A DNA stretch of 9,042 bases from Chloroflexota bacterium (GTDB lineage: Bacteria > Chloroflexota > Dormibacteria > Dormibacterales > Dormibacteraceae): the NCBI GenBank assembly GCA_005888075.1, contig VBKD01000129.1, positions 2,185 through 11,226 of the forward strand, read 5' to 3'. The position numbers and the translations under genes are program-made. Shown in pieces: positions 1-6,005 of the stretch (the stretch's first letter is position 1; each line of letters opens with the position of its first letter). Below the pieces are notes generated by a model. It saw nothing but the letters and a program-made list of their open reading frames with translations, was not told where the DNA came from and made no database searches.

Positions 1-2
1 AG

Positions 3-290
3 GGAATAGAAAGATTGATAGCAGTCACCTCCCCGCTAGCCGGGGAGGTAGGGGCGAAGCCCCGGGTGGGGCCGACCTCAAGGGCACCGGCATACACCGC
101 AGTAATGTGCGCCGAGGCTGTGCCTTGGCGCTGCCACCGATCGCTGCTAGCCGACGCTCTGACCGTGCGCGGAGTCGACGTGCGACACATCATTGACAAG
201 TCCGAACCGAGCCGGCATGCGCTCACCGCATTCGCGTGGGTTGATGACGGGCGCATCACCTATCCGGCGCCGGATACACTCCCGATCTGA
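3..290 (+). CDS. DUF488 family protein, C-terminal part (5' end outside window)
   Basis: The frame is open from the first bases of the window to TGA at 288-290, so this is the 3' part of a longer gene. The family signature is clear: AVMCAEAVPWRCHRSLLADAL followed closely by RGVDVRHII is the conserved C-terminal Cys-rich block of DUF488, a family of small cytosolic proteins without a settled biochemical role. Upstream of that block the frame reads GIERLIAV, which fits the helix normally just before it. Between the two lies a run of about 16 extra residues (SPLAGEVGAKPRVGPT) encoded by a GC-rich palindromic repeat; removing 48 nt between the two ACCTC copies (27-31 and 75-79) restores a normal-looking family sequence. 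The TTG at 15 is unlikely to be the true start because the frame continues upstream without a stop. The next gene begins 11 nt after the stop, so the two are probably cotranscribed. Family assignment is from the motif alone. Confidence 0.8.
   Translation, partial: GIERLIAVTSPLAGEVGAKPRVGPTSRAPAYTAVMCAEAVPWRCHRSLLADALTVRGVDVRHIIDKSEPSRHALTAFAWVDDGRITYPAPDTLPI
27..71. repeat. REP-like palindromic element inside DUF488 coding sequence
   Basis: Two adjacent hairpins are visible. The first has 9-bp arms, ACCTCCCCG (27-35) and CGGGGAGGT (41-49), around a CTAGC loop. The second has GGGGC (51-55) and GCCCC (59-63) around GAA. A GGGTGGGG tail (64-71) follows. This layout resembles intergenic palindromic repeats common in GC-rich bacterial genomes. 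Here it sits inside an open reading frame and keeps the frame open: ACCTC recurs exactly 48 nt (16 codons) later at 75-79. A second element of similar build lies at 5058-5111. Confidence 0.65.
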
Positions 291-301
291 GGGAAGGGGA
301 A

Positions 302-1129
302 ATGGGCAAGAAGCAGGTACGTCAGGTCCGCCAGCAGATGCGGAGGGTGCAGCCGAAGGCGCCGGCGGCGTCCAACACGCAGGGCGCCTCGCGAAAGCAG
401 CGCGAACGCTTCGTGCAGGCCGGCGGGATGCTCCAGGGATATTCGCCGGACTTCGTGATGCGGATCGGATACATCTCGGTCGGCATCGCGGTCGTCTGCC
501 TGCTGGCCATCGCGGCCTGCCTGCTTTTCCTGCCGCCGATCTACGGCTGGCCGGACGCCGTTGTCGCGGCCATCGTGTGGCTGCTCCCGATCGCCCTGCT
601 CGCCAGCTTCGTCGGGCCGGGCGTCCGGCTCGCCATGCGCGACCGCAAGGCGGAGCCGAGGCTCGTGCAGGGACAGCTGGTGGGCGCCAGCTCCGTCAGC
701 ACCTCGCTGGGGCTTGGGATGATGATGGTCCAGACCCGCGGCGGCGTGGAGCAGTACCTCGTCCCACCGTCCCGCCTGAAGCAGGTGCCGGGCAATCAGG
801 TGAACGTCGTGCTGACCGTCACCCCCAATCTGCGCCACGTGAAGTCGGTAGGCGTCATGGGCCAGCGGATGGTTGGGCGCGTCGAGCCGCCGGTGCCGCC
901 GGTCATGCGCCGGCTGCAGCTGCTTCCGGTCCTCACCCCTGCCGCGCTGGCTTTGGGAGCGGTCGTCGGCGACGACGCCGTAGCCCTATCGCCAATCGCG
1001 CAGCCTCTTCTGCACGCGACGGTGGCAGCGCTTGTTGGTGCTGTCCTGGCCCTTGGCATCTACGGCGTTTCGTTCCTGCTGCAGCGCCGGATGATGACCC
1101 AGGTGCAGGCCATGCTTCCCAAGACCTGA
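302..1129 (+). CDS. Conserved hypothetical membrane protein (four predicted TM segments)
   Basis: I do not recognise the family. The 275-residue product starts with a strongly basic, Gln-rich cytosolic segment (residues 1-50, many K/R). Two hydrophobic helices follow (about 55-77 and 84-106), then a roughly 100-residue soluble stretch (107-204) rich in V/G/S that looks beta-type, then two more helices (about 207-228 and 236-261) and a short basic tail. Both termini are therefore probably cytoplasmic. The ATG is chosen because a purine-rich Shine-Dalgarno (GGGAAGGGG, 291-299) sits just upstream; the DUF488 stop lies 11 nt before the ATG, suggesting one transcript. It is convergent with the next gene, with only 6 nt between the stop codons. 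No catalytic motif is visible. Confidence 0.75.
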   Translation: MGKKQVRQVRQQMRRVQPKAPAASNTQGASRKQRERFVQAGGMLQGYSPDFVMRIGYISVGIAVVCLLAIAACLLFLPPIYGWPDAVVAAIVWLLPIALLASFVGPGVRLAMRDRKAEPRLVQGQLVGASSVSTSLGLGMMMVQTRGGVEQYLVPPSRLKQVPGNQVNVVLTVTPNLRHVKSVGVMGQRMVGRVEPPVPPVMRRLQLLPVLTPAALALGAVVGDDAVALSPIAQPLLHATVAALVGAVLALGIYGVSFLLQRRMMTQVQAMLPKT

Positions 1130-1136
1130 GAGGTCT
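1122..1136. terminator. Small palindrome between convergent genes, possible weak bidirectional terminator
   Basis: AGACCT (1122-1127) can pair with AGGTCT (1131-1136) around a GAG loop. An alternative pairing is CTGAGA with TCTCAG. The stop codons of the two convergent genes (TGA 1127-1129; TCA 1136-1138 read on the minus strand) lie in or at the edge of this palindrome. There is no U-tract on either side, so termination is only suggested by position. Confidence 0.3.
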
Positions 1137-1615
1137 CAGTCCTTAGGTTCGGTTTCCTCGCCTTTGTCGTCGGACTCCGCCGCCGTGCTCACTGGTCGTG
1201 GCTTGATCGAGGACGAAGGCAACGTGATCGTGGCGGGCCTGCCGCCGAAGTCGCTGGTGGCCGGGATGAGCTTTTTGCGCTCGGGATAGGTTGCGATCAG
1301 CAGCAGGCTGAACGCCAGCCCGAAGATCACCGGGCCCAGGTGGAACGGCGCCCGCCACAGCAGGTATGAACCCGCCTCGAGCGCGAGGACGACGAAGCCG
1401 TAGAGGATGCCGGCGCGAACCCAGCCGATGTTGCCGGCGGGGTTGACCGCCGCCGCCATGAGCCCGATCCCTAGAACCGCACCCGCGGCTGACGTGTGTG
1501 TCCCGACCTCCTGGTCGAGCGGCATGAGCGAGGTTGGGACCAGCGCCGCGGCCGCGCCGCCGACCAGGCCCATCCCCATCAGCAGCATCCCGACCGTCAG
1601 CAAGACCCGTTTCAC
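1136..1615 (-). CDS. Hypothetical four-TM membrane protein with acidic C-terminal tail
   Basis: Family not recognised. From the chosen GTG at 1615 the product is 159 residues: a short basic start (VKRVLL), four hydrophobic segments at about 4-27, 41-58, 64-86 and 91-110, then a soluble tail of about 48 residues ending in an acidic run (ESDDKGEETEPKD). The tail should be cytoplasmic by the positive-inside rule (YPERKK follows the last helix). The frame is open further upstream to an ATG at 1714, but that would run 60 bases into greA and add a polar, non-family-like stretch. The GTG fits a promoter-like sequence (TTGTCG-16-TATACA) just upstream, hence the start choice. The gene is divergent from greA with 39 bp between the starts and convergent with the preceding gene. 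It could be a small-molecule transporter subunit or stress membrane protein, but nothing visible decides this. Confidence 0.65.
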   Translation of the reverse strand: MKRVLLTVGMLLMGMGLVGGAAAALVPTSLMPLDQEVGTHTSAAGAVLGIGLMAAAVNPAGNIGWVRAGILYGFVVLALEAGSYLLWRAPFHLGPVIFGLAFSLLLIATYPERKKLIPATSDFGGRPATITLPSSSIKPRPVSTAAESDDKGEETEPKD

Positions 1616-1625
1616 GCAACGCGAC

Positions 1626-1653
1626 TGTATACGGCGAGCACTAGACTCGACAA
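1626..1653 (-). promoter_or_regulatory. Putative promoter of the minus-strand membrane protein gene
   Basis: On the minus strand TTGTCG (1653-1648) lies 16 nt before TATACA (1631-1626), a fair match to -35/-10 elements. The TATACA ends 10 nt before the GTG at 1615, and an overlapping TACAGT ends 8 nt before it, so the mRNA would have almost no leader. No Shine-Dalgarno is present. It overlaps the greA -10. Confidence 0.45.
1642..1647 (+). promoter_or_regulatory. Putative -10 element for leaderless greA transcription
   Basis: TAGACT matches the TANNNT -10 pattern and ends 7 nt before the greA ATG at 1655, the spacing expected when transcription starts at the A of the start codon. There is no Shine-Dalgarno between them and no convincing -35. 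The site lies inside the divergent promoter of the neighbouring minus-strand gene. Confidence 0.45.
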
Positions 1654-1654
1654 G

Positions 1655-2122
1655 ATGACAAACGACGTTCACATCACGCCGGAGGGCCTCGAGGCTGTCC
1701 GCCATGAGCTCCACGAGCTGACCACCGTGAAGCGGCCGAACATAGTGTCGAAGATCAAGGCCGCCCGCGAGCTCGGCGACTTATCGGAGAACTTCGAGTA
1801 CCACGCGGCCAAAAACGAGCAGGGCATGATGGAGGCGCGGATCAACGAGCTGGAAGCCATCATCAAAAACCACGTGCTCATCGAGAACAGGACCGACGTC
1901 GGCGTGGTCGGCATGGGCAGCACGGTGCGGTTCGCCGAGGAAGACTCGGAGGAAGAGGAGCACTACCGCATCGTCGGTCCGACGGAGGCCGATCCAAAGG
2001 CGGGCCGTGTCAGCTACGAGTCGGCTCTCGGCAAGGCCCTGATCGGCCACCGGGTCGGGGATTCGGTGGAGGTCAAGAGCCCAAGCTCGTCTTACATCGT
2101 CCGCATCACGGGCATTGAGTAG
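1655..2122 (+). CDS. greA: Transcription elongation factor GreA
   Basis: GreA rescues backtracked RNA polymerase by inserting a coiled coil into the secondary channel and stimulating cleavage of the transcript's 3' end. The 155-residue product matches the usual length of about 158. The N-terminal coiled coil (about 1-75) carries the signature ARELGDLSENFEYHAAKNEQG at its tip, with the key acidic residues D42 and E45. The C-terminal FKBP-like domain (about 82-155) has the typical HYRIVGPTEADP and SYESALGKALIGHRVGD motifs. A stretch of acidic residues (EEDSEEEEH, 95-103) lies in the domain linker region. The ATG at 1655 gives the standard N-terminus; an in-frame ATG at 1496 would lie inside the divergent gene and is rejected. 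It is the first gene of an operon: its stop overlaps the TTG start of the next gene by 8 nt. A -10 hexamer 7 nt upstream and no Shine-Dalgarno suggest a leaderless message. Confidence 0.95.
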   Translation: MTNDVHITPEGLEAVRHELHELTTVKRPNIVSKIKAARELGDLSENFEYHAAKNEQGMMEARINELEAIIKNHVLIENRTDVGVVGMGSTVRFAEEDSEEEEHYRIVGPTEADPKAGRVSYESALGKALIGHRVGDSVEVKSPSSSYIVRITGIE

Positions 2123-3218
2123 GTCGCTCGCCACCGCGACCCCGCTGGCGGACCTTCGCCGGTGGCTGGAGAGTCACCAGGCCGCCGCCGCATACATCAC
2201 GCGACCGGTTTCAATCGCGTACCTCACCGGTTTTTACGCCGAGACGATGGAGCGCCTGATGGCGCTGGTCGTGCGTCCGGACGGCGCGACGCTGATCGTG
2301 CCCGCCCTCGAGCATCAGAACGCGATGGCTCATGCCCAGTCGATCGAGGTCGCCTCGTGGCGTGACGGGGAGGATGCATACGCGCTTGTTGGCAAGGCCC
2401 TGGTCGGGTGCGAAGAGATAGGAGTCGAGAAAGAACACTTGAGCGTCGCCGCGGCCGAGGCGCTGACTTCGCGCACCGGCGCACGTGAGCTCGTTGACGT
2501 CGGGCCGGAGATCCGGCGTCTGCGACTCATCAAGGACGACGCCGAGATCGACAAGCTGGTGCGCGCCGCGGCCATCACCGACGCCGCGGGCACGCTCGTC
2601 TTCTCTTTCATGCGAGCGGGCCAGTCCGAGCTCGAGATCGCGCTGATGTTGGGCACGGCGATTGCCGAGCTGGGCGGGCAACTTTCATTCGAGACGCTTG
2701 TCCAGTCAGGCCCGAACTCGGCGCTGCCGCACCTGCATCCCACGAGCCGGCGGCTGGCATCCGGCGACTTCGTGCTGCTCGACTTCGGGGCGGCGATTGA
2801 GGGCTACAAGGCAGACACGACTCGCATGGCGGTCGTCGGTGAGCCGAGCGCGCGCCACTCCGAGATCCATCAGCTCGTTCTGGATGCGCACGACGCGGCC
2901 ATCGAGGCGGTGCGGCCGGGCCTCACGACAGGTGACATCGACGCCGCCGCTCGCCGTGTCATCGAATCCGCCGGCCATGGCGAGCGGTTTTTCCATCGCA
3001 CGGGCCATGGTCTTGGCCTCGAGGCGCACGAAGATCCGAGTCTCGATCCCGGTTCGCGCGTGGTGCTCGAGGAAGGCATGGTGTTCACGATCGAGCCAGG
3101 CGTCTACATCCCTGGCTGGGGCGGCGTCCGCATCGAAGATGACGTCGTGGTCGAGCGGGATGGATGTCGGGTCCTGACCACCGCGGATCGCGCGCTGCAA
3201 GTGATACCGGCGGACTGA
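2115..3218 (+). CDS. M24-family metallopeptidase (creatinase / Xaa-Pro aminopeptidase or dipeptidase type)
   Basis: Family members remove N-terminal residues before proline or cleave Xaa-Pro dipeptides, using two metal ions in a pita-bread fold in the cytosol. The 367-residue product has the creatinase-type N-terminal domain (about 10-140) and the M24 catalytic domain (about 148-360). All five metal ligands are visible: D223 (LLDFG), D234 (YKADTTR), H298 (RTGHGLG), E327 (FTIEPGVY) and E341 (VRIEDD). The supporting active-site histidines H206 (ALPHLH) and H305 (EAHED) are also present, so it should be active. The start is a TTG at 2115 inside the greA stop region (8-nt overlap), with no ATG until residue 45, so translation is probably coupled to greA. 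The stop TGA overlaps the ATG of the Fur gene by one base. Aminopeptidase P, prolidase and creatinase-like hydrolase cannot be separated from sequence alone. Confidence 0.9.
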   Translation: MSRSLATATPLADLRRWLESHQAAAAYITRPVSIAYLTGFYAETMERLMALVVRPDGATLIVPALEHQNAMAHAQSIEVASWRDGEDAYALVGKALVGCEEIGVEKEHLSVAAAEALTSRTGARELVDVGPEIRRLRLIKDDAEIDKLVRAAAITDAAGTLVFSFMRAGQSELEIALMLGTAIAELGGQLSFETLVQSGPNSALPHLHPTSRRLASGDFVLLDFGAAIEGYKADTTRMAVVGEPSARHSEIHQLVLDAHDAAIEAVRPGLTTGDIDAAARRVIESAGHGERFFHRTGHGLGLEAHEDPSLDPGSRVVLEEGMVFTIEPGVYIPGWGGVRIEDDVVVERDGCRVLTTADRALQVIPAD

Positions 3219-3673
3219 TGCTAGCCCCAGGCATGCGACGGACCGCGCAGCGCACGATGGTGTACGACGCGATCGTCCGGCTTGGCCGCCACTGCACGGC
3301 GGAGGAAATCGCGGCCGAGCTGCACAAGGGGAAGCCGGGCTTTCCCCGCAGCACGGTTTACCGCGCGCTCGAGGCGCTCACGGCGTCCGGTTCGGTTTAC
3401 GCCACGCATCTTGGGGACGGCCCAACGCACTACGAGCTCGCCAGTGGAGATCACCACCACGCGGTGTGTCAGGTATGCGGCGGGGTGATGCACATCCAGG
3501 AAGAGCTCATCACCGAGCTAGAGTCACACCTCGAGCAAGGACACCACTTCCGTCCTGTGCGTACGGAGGTCCTTGTCGTCGGCGTGTGCGATACGTGTTC
3601 GCGGAACCCTGGGCGCCCGGTGAACCGGCGCCGGACGATCGACCCCACCCACCATGTGAAGGAGACGGCTTGA
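3218..3673 (+). CDS. Fur-family metal- or peroxide-responsive transcriptional regulator
   Basis: Fur-family proteins are dimeric DNA-binding repressors that sense Fe, Zn, Mn or peroxide. The 151-residue product has the winged helix (about 8-72), with RTAQRTMVYDAI and the recognition helix region PRSTVYRALEALTASG. The metal-binding dimerisation domain starts with GDHHHAVCQVCG. Two Cys pairs (C84-x2-C87 and C124-x2-C127) form the structural zinc site, and H79-H81 lie at the usual sensory-site position. A 24-residue tail after the last Cys pair (SRNPGRPVNRRR...HHVKETA) is unusual for the family. The ATG at 3218 overlaps the upstream TGA (TGATG), which favours it over an in-frame start at 3164 inside the M24 gene; M6 (3233) is possible. 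Which metal it senses (Fur, Zur, Mur or PerR type) cannot be told. No operator palindrome was seen nearby. Confidence 0.9.
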   Translation: MLAPGMRRTAQRTMVYDAIVRLGRHCTAEEIAAELHKGKPGFPRSTVYRALEALTASGSVYATHLGDGPTHYELASGDHHHAVCQVCGGVMHIQEELITELESHLEQGHHFRPVRTEVLVVGVCDTCSRNPGRPVNRRRTIDPTHHVKETA

Positions 3674-4368
3674 TGGAATCCAAGATCGTCGGTACGGTGA
3701 TGCCTGTCCTCGAGCTGAGCATGCAGCCCAACGACAAGGTCTTCGCCGAATCCGGAGAGCTTTCCTGGATGTCGATGGCGATCCAGATGCAGACGGGAAC
3801 CTCGGTCGGCGGTCAGCAGGGCGGATTTCTCGGCGCCCTCGGCCGCGCGATGGCCGGCGGCACTCTCTTCATGACGGAGTACACATCGGCCGGAGGTCCC
3901 GGACTTCTGTCGTTTGCCGCCAAGCTCCCAGGCCAGATCCTTCCGCTCGACATCGCGCCCGGGCAGGGATACATGGTCCATCGACACGGTTTCATGTGCG
4001 CAACCCTCGGCGTGCAGTTCTCGATCGGTTTCCAGCAGCGGTTGGGCGCCGGCGTCTTCGGAGGGACCGGCTTCCGGATGCAGCGACTGCAGGGCCAGGG
4101 AAAGGCATGGGTCGAGCTGCATGGCGAGGTGGTCGTCTACGACCTTCAGCCGGGCAACACGCTGCGCGTGCATCCCGGACATGTCGGCATGTACCAGGAG
4201 TCGGTGCAGTTCAACATCACGACCGTGCCCGGGATCCAGAACGTGTTCTTCGGCGGGAGCGGTCTATTCCTGGCGGCGCTCACCGGACCGGGCCGCGTAT
4301 GGCTGCAGTCGATGACCATGCAGCACCTGGCGCACGCCATCCAGGAGTACCTGCCGAAGCCCGGCTAG
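3673..4368 (+). CDS. AIM24 family protein (TIGR00266/DUF124 type)
   Basis: The 231-residue product matches the bacterial AIM24/TIGR00266 family throughout: an N-terminal ESGELSWMS segment (about 26-33), a Gly-rich middle (TSVGGQQGGFLGALGRAMAGG, 42-62), and the C-terminal hallmark GEVVVYDLQPGNTLRVHPGH and FNITTVPGIQNVFFGG followed by LTGPGRVWLQSM. The family forms compact beta-rich trimers; the yeast homologue Aim24 acts in mitochondrial inner-membrane organisation, but the bacterial role is not established. No signal peptide or membrane segment is seen, so it is probably cytosolic. The ATG overlaps the Fur stop (TGATG) and has GGAG 8 nt upstream (3661-3664), which supports this start over an in-frame one at 3466 inside the Fur gene. 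Immediate coupling to the Fur-family gene suggests coregulation; a functional link is inference. Confidence 0.88.
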   Translation: MESKIVGTVMPVLELSMQPNDKVFAESGELSWMSMAIQMQTGTSVGGQQGGFLGALGRAMAGGTLFMTEYTSAGGPGLLSFAAKLPGQILPLDIAPGQGYMVHRHGFMCATLGVQFSIGFQQRLGAGVFGGTGFRMQRLQGQGKAWVELHGEVVVYDLQPGNTLRVHPGHVGMYQESVQFNITTVPGIQNVFFGGSGLFLAALTGPGRVWLQSMTMQHLAHAIQEYLPKPG

Positions 4369-4370
4369 TG

Positions 4371-5027
4371 ATGGCCGACCGTTGGCTGACGTTTGACTGC
4401 TACGGCACATTGGTCGACTGGCGCCACGGCATCACCGTTACGGGAGAGCTGCTTTTTCCAGGCCACGGCGAAGCCTTCCTCGAGGCTTACAACGCATTCG
4501 AGACGGAGGTCGAGCACGAGGCACCGTTTCGCCGGTATCGGGAGGTGCTGGCCGAGGCGACACGCCGTGCGGCGAATCGCTTAGGCGTGAAGCTCGACCC
4601 GGACAACGCCTACGCGCTGGCTTCGACCATTCCTTACTGGCCCGTTTTTCCTGACACCGGGCCGGCTTTGACGACGCTGCTCAGCGACGGATGGAAGCTC
4701 GCGATCCTGACAAACTGCGACCGCGACCTCATCGCGGAGACGCAGCGTCGACTGCCGGTTCCGTTCGACGCGGTGTTCACCGCGGAGGCGGTCGGAGCCT
4801 ACAAACCGAATCCAGCCCACTTTCGAACTTTCCAAGCGCGTTTCGGCGCGTCGGCGAGCGACTGGATCCACGTCGCGCAGAGCTACTACCACGACATCGA
4901 ACCAACGCACGCGCTAGGCATCAAACGAATCTGGGTGAACCGCCTTTCCGAACAGCGCGACGAATCCCTAGCAGACGCAATCATCGGCTCCCTAGCCGAC
5001 CTCCCAAAAACAGTCCTAACTATCTAA
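4371..5027 (+). CDS. HAD-superfamily hydrolase, haloacid-dehalogenase-like
   Basis: HAD hydrolases use an aspartate nucleophile to cleave phosphate or, in one branch, carbon-halogen bonds. The 218-residue product shows motif I FDCYGTLVDW (nucleophile D9, T13), motif II LTNCD (T114, N115), motif III AYKPNP (K145) and motif IV HVAQSYYHDIEP (D175). An alpha-helical cap lies between motifs I and II (about 20-95). The second residue after the nucleophile is Tyr (DxYGT), as in 2-haloacid dehalogenases, and the HVAQSYYHD block also resembles that branch, but phosphatase activity is equally possible. The start could be ATG 4371 or the GTG at 4368 that shares a base with the upstream TAG; both give the same protein plus one residue. 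It is the last gene of the greA operon. From about residue 182 the codon choice shifts to A-ending codons (CTA, AAA, GCA, CCA), unlike the rest of the gene. Confidence 0.88.
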   Translation: MADRWLTFDCYGTLVDWRHGITVTGELLFPGHGEAFLEAYNAFETEVEHEAPFRRYREVLAEATRRAANRLGVKLDPDNAYALASTIPYWPVFPDTGPALTTLLSDGWKLAILTNCDRDLIAETQRRLPVPFDAVFTAEAVGAYKPNPAHFRTFQARFGASASDWIHVAQSYYHDIEPTHALGIKRIWVNRLSEQRDESLADAIIGSLADLPKTVLTI

Positions 5028-5057
5028 ACAAGGTTGGGCGGCGGCGCAACCAATCAT

Positions 5058-5111
5058 CTTCCCCATTCATGGGGAAGTCCCCGGCCGCCGGCGCGGCCGG
5101 GGGATGGGGGG
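5058..5111. repeat. Tandem-hairpin palindromic repeat between convergent genes
   Basis: Hairpin 1 pairs CTTCCCC (5058-5064) with GGGGAAG (5071-5077) around ATTCAT. Hairpin 2 pairs CCCCGGCCGC (5079-5088) with GCGGCCGGGG (5093-5102), a perfect 10-bp stem with a CGGC loop. A G-rich tail (GGATGGGGGG, 5102-5111) follows. The order hairpin, hairpin, GGnTGGGG tail matches the element at 27-71, though the sequence differs. It fills most of the 104-bp space between the HAD gene and the DapF-like gene and may block read-through from both sides, but there is no U-tract for classical termination. Confidence 0.6.
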
Positions 5112-5131
5112 ATGCAACTGGCAAAGAAGCC

Positions 5132-5962
5132 TCAAAAGTCTTCAAGGTCGACCATCGCCCGAAACACCCGCCGCGCCGGACCGGACTGGATGAGATGCCC
5201 GCGCGAGGTTCGCCGAACCTGCAGGCTCCCCCCCGGCATCTGCACGGTCACGTCATCCTCCACCAGCCCGCGCCGCATGCACGCCGCCGCCACCGCGCTG
5301 GCGCTGGTCCCGGATGCAAGGGTGTACCCAGCCCCGCGCTCCCATATCTCTACGCGCACGCGCGCGCGACTAATGACCTCGCACAGCTGCACGTTGGTCC
5401 GCTCCGGGAATGCTTCGTGACGTTCGAGATGCGGGCCGAGCTCGAGGCACCGCTCCTTGGTGACCGGCTGGCCAAACACGACGCAGTGCGGGTTGCCGAC
5501 CGAGACCAGCATCGCCTCCACCCGCCCCACCGGCGTGTCCAGCTGCACGCTCTCGGGCTCCCCGTCGAACCTGGCCGGCAGGTCGGCGGCCCGAAACGAA
5601 GGGACGCCGATGTCCAGCTCCGAGACGATCTCCGCTCCGTTGCGCTGGAGCACCCGGACGGGGTTGGCGCGGTCGGCGGTGCGCAGCTCGAAGTGGTCGC
5701 CTGCGCCGTGCTCGAGCACCGCGTGCGCGGCCGTGATGCGCAGGCCGTTGCCGCTCTTCTGCGCCTCGGAGCCGTCGGGGTTGAAGATCCGGACGCTCAT
5801 AGCCTTGGGATCAAAGGCGAGCAGGCCGTCCGAGCCAAGCCCGCGATGCCGGTCGCACAGCGCCGGCATGCGGTCGACCAGCTCGTCGAGGGGCCCCGGA
5901 AGGTCCAGGACGAGGTAGTCGTTGCCCAGCGCCTGGTACTTGATCAGCTCCAATTGCGACAC
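5132..5962 (-). CDS. dapF: Diaminopimelate epimerase-like protein with both catalytic Cys replaced by Ser
   Basis: DapF interconverts LL- and meso-diaminopimelate for lysine and peptidoglycan synthesis, using two cysteines as acid and base. The 276-residue product is full length and carries the family motifs in both domains: ALGNDYLVLD (N14), RGLGSDGLL, FNPDGSEAQKSGNGLR (N61, N72), SVGNPHCVVFG (N157), ERTNVQLCE (N190) and WERGAGYTLASGTSAS (E208, R209). Both catalytic positions are Ser: S70 (normally CGNG, here SGNG; codon 5755-5753) and S217 (normally CGTG, here SGTS; codon 5314-5312). The rest of the substrate pocket looks intact, so this is a subfamily difference rather than decay. The start is a GTG at 5962; TTG at 5953 is possible. 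Known relatives are proline racemase-fold enzymes, including hydroxyproline and histidine racemases, so the substrate and even the reaction are uncertain. It stands alone on its strand, convergent with the HAD gene and divergent from the sulfurtransferase operon. Confidence 0.85.
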   Translation of the reverse strand: MSQLELIKYQALGNDYLVLDLPGPLDELVDRMPALCDRHRGLGSDGLLAFDPKAMSVRIFNPDGSEAQKSGNGLRITAAHAVLEHGAGDHFELRTADRANPVRVLQRNGAEIVSELDIGVPSFRAADLPARFDGEPESVQLDTPVGRVEAMLVSVGNPHCVVFGQPVTKERCLELGPHLERHEAFPERTNVQLCEVISRARVRVEIWERGAGYTLASGTSASAVAAACMRRGLVEDDVTVQMPGGSLQVRRTSRGHLIQSGPARRVFRAMVDLEDF

Positions 5963-6005
5963 AAACGCAAATGATCGGGAATTACGCGGCGGGGCGCTTG
6001 TCCTC

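Noticed and set aside
15..17. TTG at 15 as the true start of the DUF488 gene
   Set aside because: The frame stays open upstream to the window edge, and the residues before it fit the helix that precedes the conserved block, so the gene must begin outside the window.
193..1146. 317-codon open frame overlapping the DUF488 end and the first membrane gene
   Set aside because: Its product is Arg/Gly/Ala-rich without domains, while the competing frame at 302 has a Shine-Dalgarno and clear membrane helices.
1496..1654. Extended N-terminus of greA from ATG 1496
   Set aside because: It would add 53 residues absent from GreA and overlap the divergent gene; ATG 1655 gives the standard length.
3466..3672. 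Extended AIM24 protein starting inside the Fur gene
   Set aside because: The extra 69 residues are Arg/Pro-rich antigenic-looking shadow sequence; ATG 3673 has a Shine-Dalgarno and the usual family start.
5058..5111. Classical intrinsic terminator
   Set aside because: The stems are strong but neither strand has a U-tract after the hairpin, so it is described as a palindromic repeat that may only assist termination.
4691..5974. 427-codon open frame on the plus strand covering the DapF-like gene
   Set aside because: It runs antisense through a well-supported minus-strand gene, begins inside the HAD gene and crosses the palindromic repeat. Its translation is low-complexity Arg/Pro/Gly/Ala with no motif, as expected for shadows in GC-rich DNA.
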